Assembly: GCA_049794535.1 (NCBI GenBank) | Contig: JBARCX010000349.1 | Location: forward strand, 1 to 5,929 | Source: JBARCX01 sp049794535 | GTDB lineage: Bacteria; Pseudomonadota; Gammaproteobacteria; Xanthomonadales; Rhodanobacteraceae | DNA length: 5,929 nucleotides | Direction: 5' to 3' | Program-made: the position numbers and the translations under genes | Shown: positions 1-4,823 of the stretch, in pieces | Layout: every line of letters starts with the position of its first letter | Position numbering within the stretch: the stretch's first letter is position 1 | Notes under the pieces: generated by a model | What the model saw: the letters and a program-made list of their open reading frames with translations, nothing else | What the model was told of the DNA's origin: nothing | Databases searched by the model: none

Positions 1-285
1 ATTCCAGAGAGCAATGTGAACCAGATACTGAACGACTGCGACGAGATACAGGATATCGCGCCCTCGGCGTTTCAATACCGACCTGCCAGCGACTTTCCCG
101 ACATGAGAGCAGCGCTTAATGCCGAAATGGGCACCTACGCCGGTTACGACATCGAGAAAAATGGAGTGACGGTGACCGAAGGGAAGCAAGTGACAAAAGA
201 CGGCTGGATGTTGGTCTGCTCGAGGTTCAGGATCGCGGCGCTGGACAAGCGGCAATGGACGCACCCTGAAAAACTGCACTGGTAA
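1..285 (+). CDS. C-terminal end of an unrecognised protein (5' partial)
   Basis: The frame is open from the first base of the window to a TAA at 283-285, giving 94 residues. A GTG at 16 could be a start: a GAGAG stretch lies just upstream, but only about 4 nt from the GTG, which is too close for a good ribosome site. I therefore read this as the tail of a gene that begins outside the window. The piece is hydrophilic, has no membrane segment or signal peptide, and ends in an aromatic and basic stretch (RQWTHPEKLHW). I do not recognise the family. It converges with the CII-like gene, leaving only 8 bp between the two stop codons, which leaves no room for an intergenic terminator. It may be another phage gene or the edge of the neighbouring region. 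Confidence 0.55.
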   Translation: MPESNVNQILNDCDEIQDIAPSAFQYRPASDFPDMRAALNAEMGTYAGYDIEKNGVTVTEGKQVTKDGWMLVCSRFRIAALDKRQWTHPEKLHW

Positions 286-293
286 GGCCGCCA

Positions 294-800
294 TCAGAAG
301 TTAGCCTGTGAAAACCGTGGACCGTCCTCGCGCATCGCCGGGTGTATGCGTAACGCAGCACCCTGAGAATCGCTCGGTGCGCCAGCTGCCGCTGATCCAT
401 CGTCCAGCCGACTGAGTTCGGCGCGGAGGGTTGCCAGCTCATTGGATAGCCGCTCCTGAGCCGCAAGCATCTTCTCAATCAGCTCTTGCCGGCGCGCCTC
501 TGTGGGCACCAGGCGCGGGCGCTCGAAACCGAAGTCATCACCCATGGCCAGCCACAACTCGTAGCGCTGGAAGCGCTTCATCAGTGCCCACAGCTCACTG
601 AACTTGAAGAACTCGGCCTTCCCTGGATTCATGCACGCGTTGAAGCGCGTGTGCGCTGCTTGCTGCGACAGGCTGCGCACGTTCCAGAAGCCTTCTTCCA
701 GCAGGAAATCAATCATTGCCTGCTTCAATTGCGGCTCTACGTCGAGCGTTGCGCGCATGGCATCAAGGCCGCGCTGCATCCAAGCTGGGTCACGCCACAT
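294..800 (-). CDS. Phage CII-like regulatory protein (putative), 168 aa
   Basis: This is the second gene of the leftward early operon, behind the Cro-like gene. I chose the ATG at 800 because a GAGG lies 8 nt upstream. A GTG at 857 in the same frame would add 19 residues. Residues 22-60 look helical, and the stretch around 50-75 (TRFNACMNPGKAEFFKFSELWALMKRF) resembles the helical core of phage proteins annotated as CII-like or CP76-type regulators, where a 'serine/phenylalanine-rich turn, then SLDELWxLM' pattern is common. Residues 101-133 form a probable coiled coil, followed by a polar, low-complexity tail of about 35 residues. No membrane segment is visible. The position next to a Cro-like gene fits a regulator of early or lysogenic transcription. 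The family link is from memory of such proteins and is not proven; the protein could instead be an unrelated phage early protein. Confidence 0.7.
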   Translation of the reverse strand: MWRDPAWMQRGLDAMRATLDVEPQLKQAMIDFLLEEGFWNVRSLSQQAAHTRFNACMNPGKAEFFKFSELWALMKRFQRYELWLAMGDDFGFERPRLVPTEARRQELIEKMLAAQERLSNELATLRAELSRLDDGSAAAGAPSDSQGAALRIHPAMREDGPRFSQANF

Positions 801-861
801 GGCAAATACCTCGAAAGGACGCCACCGAACGAAAAGGATTGCGAAGGATTCGCCCACCCAT
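790..861 (-). other. Possible 23-codon leader ORF overlapping the CII-like start
   Basis: On the minus strand an ATG at 861 is preceded at about 6 nt by GGGGA. It opens a 23-codon frame that stops with TGA at 790-792, so it runs 8 nt past the first base of the ATG at 800. Its stop would therefore place a terminating ribosome on the start of the CII-like gene. This could be a translationally coupled leader peptide or chance. The predicted peptide is arginine-rich and shows no family resemblance. Confidence 0.15.
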
Positions 862-904
862 GTTTATTCCCCAACGCGTGTTGACCGATACCTAAAACGG
901 AGTT

Positions 905-1201
905 CTACGATGAGATGGAAAACCTCTGCACAGTCGATCCCCCCTCTTCCAACTGCTCGCTAACTGGAAACAGTGGATTGAGGTCATGGCACGTCACACG
1001 AGTAGCCACGTCCGTGGATATCCCACGCTGATGGGCTCGAGGAAGTTCCTCGTCAATGGCAACGACAAATGAGTGGCAGTGCCTCATCGGCACAACTCCG
1101 GCCTTTAGCCAGCGATTGATTTCCTGGGGAAACCTTTTTGTCGCTCGAGCGAGCGCCGCCTTGGTCTCAAAGATCGCAATTGCTCGTTCTAGGCCATTCA
1201 T
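905..1201 (-). CDS. YdaS/Cro-like helix-turn-helix transcriptional regulator, 98 aa
   Basis: This is a small DNA-binding protein of the Cro/YdaS antitoxin-like type, expected to compete with the divergent CI-type repressor for operators in the lysis/lysogeny switch. The opening pattern (hydrophobic residues, then KAALARATKRFPQEINRWLKAGVVP at about 14-38) is the usual layout of these proteins: helix 2 around AALARAT, recognition helix around PQEINRWL, then 'G-VP-RHC'. The family normally ends soon after with 'A(T)xxxVTxxDLRPD'. Here the matching piece, VATRVTCHDLNPLF, comes about 14 residues later than usual and is followed by a roughly 20-residue tail. The ATG at 1201 places the domain correctly, yet no Shine-Dalgarno sequence precedes it. 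A TATATA -10 box ends only 5 nt before the ATG, so the mRNA is probably leaderless. It is the first gene of the leftward operon. Confidence 0.82.
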   Translation of the reverse strand: MNGLERAIAIFETKAALARATKRFPQEINRWLKAGVVPMRHCHSFVVAIDEELPRAHQRGISTDVATRVTCHDLNPLFPVSEQLEEGGSTVQRFSISS

Positions 1202-1206
1202 GGCCG

Positions 1207-1236
1207 TATATAAACACTGTGTTTAATTCATGTCAA
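1207..1236 (-). promoter_or_regulatory. Leftward early promoter for the cro-like operon
   Basis: Read on the minus strand there is a perfect -35 TTGACA (1236-1231), an 18-bp spacer and a -10 TATATA (1212-1207). Transcription would start at or within a base or two of the ATG at 1201. The perfect 15-bp operator palindrome fills most of the spacer and overlaps the upstream bases of the -10, so a bound repressor would occlude polymerase. Confidence 0.65.
1211..1225. promoter_or_regulatory. Operator-like palindrome O1 (TAAACACTGTGTTTA)
   Basis: This is a perfect 15-bp inverted repeat with 7-bp arms and a 1-bp centre at 1218. It lies within the leftward promoter. Closely related sequences occur at 1245-1259, 1289-1303, 4165-4179 and 4189-4203. 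The placement suggests a binding site for the CI-type repressor and probably also the Cro-like protein. Confidence 0.7.
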
Positions 1237-1238
1237 CT

Positions 1239-1267
1239 TTGACATCAACCGTGTGTTCAATTGCGAT
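1239..1267 (+). promoter_or_regulatory. Putative promoter for the repressor/MASE1 operon
   Basis: A perfect -35 TTGACA (1239-1244) is followed by a 17-bp spacer and a poor -10 TGCGAT (1262-1267, three of six consensus bases). Transcription would begin near 1274, downstream of the far-upstream ATG at 1230, which supports the repressor start at 1296. The -35 lies back to back with the leftward -35, only 2 bp apart, so the two promoters probably compete for polymerase. The weak -10 would fit a promoter that needs activation. Confidence 0.45.
1245..1259. promoter_or_regulatory. Weaker operator-like site O2
   Basis: TCAACCGTGTGTTCA matches the O1 palindrome at 11 of 15 positions, and one arm on the minus strand (TGAACAC) differs at one base from the O1 arm. 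Its centre, 1252, is 34 bp from the centre of O1. It sits between the -35 and -10 of the repressor promoter, which would allow negative autoregulation or Cro-type repression. Confidence 0.4.
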
Positions 1268-1288
1268 ACGTGCGCTTGCGGGCGACCA

Positions 1289-1303
1289 TAAACATATGGT
1301 TGA
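1289..1303. promoter_or_regulatory. Weak operator-like site O3 over the repressor start codon
   Basis: TAAACATATGGTTGA keeps the TAAACA arm exactly and matches the right-hand operator at 4189-4203 at 12 of 15 positions (10 of 15 against O1). It overlaps the repressor ATG at 1296. It could be a third site of the left control region, or a chance match. Confidence 0.25.
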
Positions 1304-2036
1304 TTCGAAGAAGCGCACCTACAAGAGCGCCGCCAGCTCCCCCCAGGAGAAGCGGTTTTATGAGTTTCTGGCTCTGTGCGAGCTGGATAAGCCTGGTTTT
1401 GAGAAAGAAACCAGTTACTCGCCTCAGCGTGTCGGCCAATGGTTCAGGCGTAAACCCACAAAGGTGCCTGAAGAGGCAATGGCAGCCATTCACGAAGTGG
1501 CAGCTCGCCGCCACATCACTGGACTGACCCTCGACTGGTTCAATCTTGGTGTCGGCCCAGGCCCTTCTAAAAAGGGGCATGCTGGACTGAACCGCAAGAG
1601 CGTCGTTGCCCTCAAAGTTGAACAACCGCCGCTAGATGAGACCAGGAATTTCCGAGTTCTCTTCTTGAAGGGTTATTCGAGGGAGCCTACACACTTTGTT
1701 GACATCCCGTCATCTCTACTTCGCGACGATCCCGCGTTCACGTCGCCTACCATCCGCGCGTTTCTCAATCCAAGCGACGCGATGCGGGGGGAGATTGAGA
1801 AAGGGGACATGGTATTCATCGACTCTACTGTCAGCTCTGTGACCGTAGACGGTATCTATGCGTACAAGCTTGGTGGCATCGCAAATATTCGACGTATTCA
1901 AGTTCGTGGCAAGGGGATACTCCGAATTCAGGGTACAAAAACCTATGAAGACTCCCTTGAGTTGTCAGGGGCGGAGTTAGACGACTTAGAAATCGGCGGG
2001 CGGGTGGTTGGAAGTATCGGCTGCAGGAAATTCTAG
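1296..2036 (+). CDS. CI-type phage repressor with degenerate S24/LexA-like C-terminal domain, 246 aa
   Basis: This is a probable prophage repressor that binds the operator palindromes at both borders of this region. The N-terminal part (about residues 15-85) carries a helix-turn-helix of the CI/XRE type around YSPQRVGQWFRRKPTKVP (41-58) and the typical closing motif LTLDWFNLGVG (77-87, compare 'ISLDWLLTGEG' in such repressors). A linker of about 25 residues contains an Ala-Gly pair (96-97). The C-terminal half follows the S24/LexA fold pattern: RAFLNPSDAMRGEIEKGDMVFIDS, then DGIYAYKLGGIANIRRI, then LEIGGRVVGS. The position of the nucleophilic serine (usual 'DSM') is Ala162, and the usual lysine of 'VKR' is Arg199, so self-cleavage is not expected. 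I prefer the ATG at 1296 to the one at 1230, which lies upstream of the predicted transcription start. Its ribosome site is weak. The membrane-protein gene follows after 42 bp with no terminator between them. Confidence 0.85.
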   Translation: MVDSKKRTYKSAASSPQEKRFYEFLALCELDKPGFEKETSYSPQRVGQWFRRKPTKVPEEAMAAIHEVAARRHITGLTLDWFNLGVGPGPSKKGHAGLNRKSVVALKVEQPPLDETRNFRVLFLKGYSREPTHFVDIPSSLLRDDPAFTSPTIRAFLNPSDAMRGEIEKGDMVFIDSTVSSVTVDGIYAYKLGGIANIRRIQVRGKGILRIQGTKTYEDSLELSGAELDDLEIGGRVVGSIGCRKF

Positions 2037-2078
2037 CGCTAATACCCAAAACTCGCTGCGCAGAACAACGGAACCAGT

Positions 2079-3626
2079 ATGCGCAAGTTCGGCATCATGG
2101 AAGTGTTTCTGTTCTTTGGCTACTCGCTTCTTTTCTTTGTTACTCGCAATCTGTCCGTCTCTCATTGGCTGCTGTCATCGGGGTTGCGCTTTGCTGCCCT
2201 GCTTTTTTTACCATACAGGTGCTGGCCAATCATCTTTGCGGCAGATTGCATGGGATCCCTGTATTACCGTGGCGATAAGCTTGAGAGCTATGGCCCTCTC
2301 TGGCTGGCATGGGTCGTTGTACTTCCCCCAGCAGCAACTGCCCTACCCGTCTATGTCATGCGACGCCTTCGATGGATGTCGGCTGACCTAAGCCTCTCCA
2401 GGATGGCTAGCGCGTTGCTTCAAGCCAGTGGCAGTGCCGCTGTGCTGGCAGCTCTCGTTAGCACGACAGCAATGAAGCTGGTCACTTATTCACCAAGCGT
2501 CCAAAAACTTCCCGAAAGTCCGTTCTTCTTTTTCTGCGACTTCACGCTGGGCAACTATCTCGGCATTTTGATGGTTGTGCCGTTTGTCATGACCATTGCC
2601 ATCTATAGGAAGCGCGAATTTCGTCCGCTCTTGTCAGAGTTTAGTTTGACCTCGGTACCACAAATAAAGGGACTGGCGTGCGCTTCAACAATTATCGCGG
2701 CACTCCTGCTATGCAACTTGGCTAATACATCGACGGAAGCACAGCGCCTCACCGGAATTTTGATGTTTGCGCCAGCCATCTGGCTGACCTTTCGACAAGG
2801 CTGGATCGGAGCTGTGCCGATAACCATCATTGCGAATTTGGCACTTCGAGTCACAACCAGGCAGGTTCGCTCAGCAGACCTACTCGAAGTGCAGGAGTTG
2901 ATGGCCTTAGTTGCTAGCGCAATGCTAATTCTCGGGGCAACCATTACAGAGTTCAGGATTAGGGCACGGGTATTCGCCAGGGAGAGTAACGAACATCGCG
3001 TGCTTGCACGAAGCAATCTGCAGTGGGGCGAAGAGCATGTACGCAGGTGCACATCGGTACTAGAAACGGCGCTTGAGTCGTTTCAGCGACATGCAGATGG
3101 AGCGATCGAGAACATTCGATATGTCCAAGGTTCAATGGCCCACGCGGCTGTTCGTTGGAATGGAGCAAGTGTTGTCCGGCATGATCTGCGCCAATCCATT
3201 GCCGCGATTGAACTTGCCCCCCTTCACGGGAAAGGGATTCGCTTAGCATTGGCGTCTGGCGCGATCGCCAAGGAACTCAATGACGCAGGCATATCTTACG
3301 GTGCGCGCGTGCCGCTGGACGCTTACCAGCTTCCTGACGACATGCAAGTCATGCTGTATCGCCTCTCCTATGAGCTGGCGACAACGCTGGCCCACGAATA
3401 CTGTGCCAGTCGAATCTCGATTCGGCTTCGCATGTCAACGAAAGGTCGAACCACTGCGGCGCTTGTTGTAAAAGCTTGGCCAGGTACTGGGAATGCGCCA
3501 CGGCTTCCCAAATCATGCTTGAGCCTTAAAGACATCCAAGGCGTAGCTCAAACGTATGGCGGTCTCTTCCATGATGGACGAGACCGCCAATACCCATCTT
3601 TGAGCTTATTTCTGCGCGATTCTTAG
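2079..3626 (+). CDS. MASE1-domain membrane protein with degenerate histidine-kinase-like C terminus, 515 aa
   Basis: This is an inner-membrane protein with a MASE1-type sensor region (about residues 8-295). It has roughly eight hydrophobic segments (near 8-22, 28-45, 75-95, 113-132, 148-175, 198-215, 226-255, 270-292) and MASE1-like signatures: HWLLSSGLRFAALLFLPYRCWP (29-50), CDFTLGNYLGILMVVP (153-168) and MFAPAIWLTFRQGWIGA (229-245). The cytosolic tail follows the order of UhpB-type kinases. There is a helical stretch (305-350), then GKGIRLALASG..., LPDDMQVMLYRLSYELATTLAHEYCASRISIRL (418-450, the N-box position) and SLKDIQGVAQTYGG (482-495, the G2 position). The phospho-acceptor 'HD' box, the N-box Asn (ATT replaces LTN) and the DxGxG ATP motif are not recognisable, so it is probably a pseudokinase. 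GGAA lies 6-7 nt before the ATG. It follows the repressor gene by 42 bp and is probably cotranscribed. The stretch is richer in A/T than its flanks. What it senses, and its partner, are unknown. Confidence 0.85.
   Translation: MRKFGIMEVFLFFGYSLLFFVTRNLSVSHWLLSSGLRFAALLFLPYRCWPIIFAADCMGSLYYRGDKLESYGPLWLAWVVVLPPAATALPVYVMRRLRWMSADLSLSRMASALLQASGSAAVLAALVSTTAMKLVTYSPSVQKLPESPFFFFCDFTLGNYLGILMVVPFVMTIAIYRKREFRPLLSEFSLTSVPQIKGLACASTIIAALLLCNLANTSTEAQRLTGILMFAPAIWLTFRQGWIGAVPITIIANLALRVTTRQVRSADLLEVQELMALVASAMLILGATITEFRIRARVFARESNEHRVLARSNLQWGEEHVRRCTSVLETALESFQRHADGAIENIRYVQGSMAHAAVRWNGASVVRHDLRQSIAAIELAPLHGKGIRLALASGAIAKELNDAGISYGARVPLDAYQLPDDMQVMLYRLSYELATTLAHEYCASRISIRLRMSTKGRTTAALVVKAWPGTGNAPRLPKSCLSLKDIQGVAQTYGGLFHDGRDRQYPSLSLFLRDS
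3557..3589. terminator. Long near-perfect hairpin, possible bidirectional terminator
   Basis: TGGCGGTCTC (3557-3566) pairs perfectly with GAGACCGCCA (3580-3589). After one mismatch, TCCA (3568-3571) pairs with TGGA (3575-3578) around a 3-nt loop. It lies inside the last codons of the MASE1 gene and 34 nt beyond the stop of the convergent exported-protein gene. No uridine tract follows on either strand, so an ordinary intrinsic terminator is unproven. A protein-binding site or an RNA-stability element is also possible. Confidence 0.4.
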
Positions 3627-4072
3627 TCGCCTGACTTTAAGCCAATAACAGCCGAGCATTCCGCCGGATCCGTACACCCTGGCATGCTTTGCGCGGTTGG
3701 GCTAACTAGGAAAGTACCAGCAGCCTGTTTAACTGTGACACTCGAGTCCCTGTAAACAGTCGCAGCTCCCGATTGCGCACTCGAACTCGCAGGCGTGACT
3801 TGAACGTTGCTTGGCGCACCAATGGGTAGCACCAGCACCTCTCCGCCGCCCGATGCAACAGCCATCTGTACGTTGCCGCCCTGATCATTGACCTGCACAT
3901 ACGTCACGCCGTCTTTTTGCCATCGATACACGTGGTATTGGCTGCTAACGCTTACATCAGGTCTATTTGGCTGACTTGACCCTAGACCCTGACTACCGTC
4001 AGCGAGCACTGGCCCAACTAACGCCAACATCAATACTGCCGATCCAACGCAAACTCGACGCCGAATAACCAT
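3623..4072 (-). CDS. Small exported (periplasmic or secreted) protein of unknown function, 149 aa
   Basis: The start is fixed by an excellent AGGAGG 5 nt before the ATG at 4072. The frame is open upstream to 4222, but that extension lacks such a site and would bury the signal peptide. Residues 1-24 form a clear Sec signal: MVIRRR, a hydrophobic core (about 9-22), then a VLA|DG cleavage site. No lipobox is present. The mature part contains a compact beta-rich segment SQYHVYRWQKDGVTYVQVNDQGG (44-66), a Gly/Val-rich stretch, an Ser/Ala/Thr-rich stretch (90-125) and two cysteines near the end (133 and 139, CTDPAEC) that could form a disulfide. I recognise no named family or catalytic motif. The gene converges on the MASE1 gene and overlaps it by 3-4 nt at the stops. 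Its upstream region is the operator-bearing right control region, so phage regulators may control it. Lysogenic conversion or partnership with the MASE1 sensor is inference. Confidence 0.8.
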   Translation of the reverse strand: MVIRRRVCVGSAVLMLALVGPVLADGSQGLGSSQPNRPDVSVSSQYHVYRWQKDGVTYVQVNDQGGNVQMAVASGGGEVLVLPIGAPSNVQVTPASSSAQSGAATVYRDSSVTVKQAAGTFLVSPTAQSMPGCTDPAECSAVIGLKSGD

Positions 4073-4100
4073 GGTTTTCCTCCTGAAACGCCGGGAATTT

Positions 4101-4120
4101 GGACGGCACGAAGGCAGTCC
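4101..4120. repeat. Inverted repeat in the 5' leader of the exported-protein gene
   Basis: GGACGGC and GCAGTCC pair at six of seven positions around a 6-nt loop, about 30 nt upstream of the ATG at 4072 and near its ribosome site. It could be a leader RNA hairpin affecting translation. The element is short and unsupported by other evidence. Confidence 0.25.
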
Positions 4121-4164
4121 GGACGCCATGTTTAACCTTTGCCGATGATCATCCATGAAACACA

Positions 4165-4179
4165 TAAACCATGTGTTGA
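4165..4179. promoter_or_regulatory. Operator-like site O4 at the right control region
   Basis: TAAACCATGTGTTGA matches the perfect O1 palindrome at 12 of 15 positions. Its right edge overlaps the -35 TTGACA of the rightward early promoter. Its centre (4172) is 24 bp from that of the next site, close to two and a quarter helical turns, a spacing compatible with paired repressor dimers. Confidence 0.5.
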
Positions 4180-4205
4180 CATTAGGATTAAACATAGTGT
4201 TTAAT
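4176..4205 (+). promoter_or_regulatory. Rightward early promoter
   Basis: A perfect -35 TTGACA (4176-4181), an 18-bp spacer and a -10 TTTAAT (4200-4205, five of six consensus bases) predict a start near 4212, about 28 nt before the first gene at 4240, which has a GGGG ribosome site at 4227-4230. Both flanking operator-like palindromes overlap the promoter elements, so it is probably silent in the lysogen. Confidence 0.7.
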
Positions 4206-4214
4206 TTCCCACAA
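4187..4214 (-). promoter_or_regulatory. Weak candidate leftward promoter for the exported-protein gene
   Basis: On the minus strand TTGTGG (4214-4209), a 16-bp spacer and TTTAAT (4192-4187) could drive the gene starting at 4072 with a leader of roughly 110 nt. The -35 is poor and the -10 is the mirror image of the operator arm, so the match may simply follow from the palindrome. Confidence 0.25.
4189..4203. promoter_or_regulatory. Operator-like palindrome O5 (TAAACATAGTGTTTA)
   Basis: This is identical to O1 at 13 of 15 positions, with 6-bp arms TAAACA/TGTTTA that extend to TTAAACA/TGTTTAA (4188-4204). It covers the spacer and -10 of the rightward early promoter. With O1 it is the best evidence that one regulator controls both borders of the region. 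Confidence 0.65.
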
Positions 4215-4239
4215 GCAGCCAAGCTTGGGGATGTAACGC

Positions 4240-4512
4240 ATGTTCAGTTATGCCCGCATAACGGTCAACGAGACTCCGACCAGCCGCGACGTCGAGCGCA
4301 AGCTCAATGTCACCGGCAACCCAGAGTACACGGGCGGCTCACATGCTTGCCGTGTTGAACTGCCCGCTTCGAATGAGCCGGTCCTGGTTTCCTCGCCTGG
4401 TGAAGATGGCGAGCCCGAGAGTATCAGCCCCGTCGTACAGAACGTGTGTCTTGCCTTGGTTGGTGTAGGCCTGGCGATTGTGTTTGCCGCGTGCTGGGCA
4501 GGTGTGCTGTGA
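4240..4512 (+). CDS. Small protein with C-terminal membrane anchor, 90 aa
   Basis: This is the first gene of the rightward early operon, 28 nt behind the predicted transcription start, with GGGG 9 nt before the ATG. The N-terminal 64 residues are polar, with an acidic, proline- and serine-rich stretch (about 50-63). One hydrophobic segment follows (about 66-88, PVVQNVCLALVGVGLAIVFAACWAGVL) and ends the protein, as in tail-anchored proteins. There is no signal peptide. I do not recognise a family. The next gene starts inside its stop codon (GTGA, 4-nt overlap), so translation is probably coupled. Confidence 0.75.
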   Translation: MFSYARITVNETPTSRDVERKLNVTGNPEYTGGSHACRVELPASNEPVLVSSPGEDGEPESISPVVQNVCLALVGVGLAIVFAACWAGVL

Positions 4513-4823
4513 GCGAGCACGAAATCATCATTCAGACGGCCGTACCGGGCATCCAGCTGTACCTGAAGGTTTATAACGAATCCATACGTGCTGAGCTCGT
4601 GGCCATGCTTTGGTCGGGTGAATTCCCGTACGGCCGCAAATTGATGCTTAGCGTCAGCGCCGCGAAAGATGCGCGCATCGATACCACTGGACGGAGCCCT
4701 GATCTATGGCTCGGATCGGTCAATTTCGATGATCTTCCATGGCTCGAACTGCTCAAGGTTGCCGACTTCCTAAAGCTCGATATCCCCCTACTACATCCGG
4801 TAGATGCGGCGGTACCGGCATGA
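4509..4823 (+). CDS. Hypothetical phage early protein, 104 aa
   Basis: The GTG at 4509 overlaps the preceding stop by 4 nt, and an AGG lies 6-7 nt upstream. An ATG further upstream at 4446 would force a long overlap with the previous gene and add a cysteine-rich stretch that looks like out-of-frame sequence. The protein is soluble, with alternating strands and helices and no recognisable motif; near the C terminus, LPWLELLKVADFLKLDIPLLHP is leucine-rich and probably helical. It is the second gene of the early operon and ends in an ATGA overlap with the next. Function unknown. Confidence 0.75.
   Translation: MSEHEIIIQTAVPGIQLYLKVYNESIRAELVAMLWSGEFPYGRKLMLSVSAAKDARIDTTGRSPDLWLGSVNFDDLPWLELLKVADFLKLDIPLLHPVDAAVPA

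Noticed and set aside
801..857. Extension of the CII-like protein to a GTG at 857
   Set aside because: The ATG at 800 has a well-spaced GAGG; the extra 19 residues look like chance coding. The GTG cannot be fully excluded because GGGGA lies about 10 nt upstream.
486..963. Plus-strand open frames opposite the CII-like gene
   Set aside because: They overlap the leftward gene fully, lack ribosome sites and have arginine/cysteine-rich, low-plausibility translations.
1230..1295. Upstream extension of the repressor to an ATG at 1230
   Set aside because: That ATG overlaps the leftward promoter, has no ribosome site and lies upstream of the predicted rightward transcription start; the extra 22 residues do not resemble a repressor N terminus.
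2603..3249. Minus-strand open frames inside the MASE1 gene
   Set aside because: They are antisense shadows of a gene with clear membrane segments and family signatures, and have no start signals of their own.
2079..3626. Active histidine kinase annotation for the MASE1 protein
   Set aside because: The order of elements is UhpB-like, but the residues for phosphoryl transfer and ATP binding are not recognisable, so only a kinase-like fold is claimed.
4144..4153. GATGATCATC 10-bp palindrome near the right control region
   Set aside because: Short, unrelated to the operator family and not repeated elsewhere in the window.
4073..4222. N-terminal extension of the exported protein to 4222
   Set aside because: AGGAGG sits right before the ATG at 4072 and the signal peptide begins there; the extension runs through the operator and promoter region.
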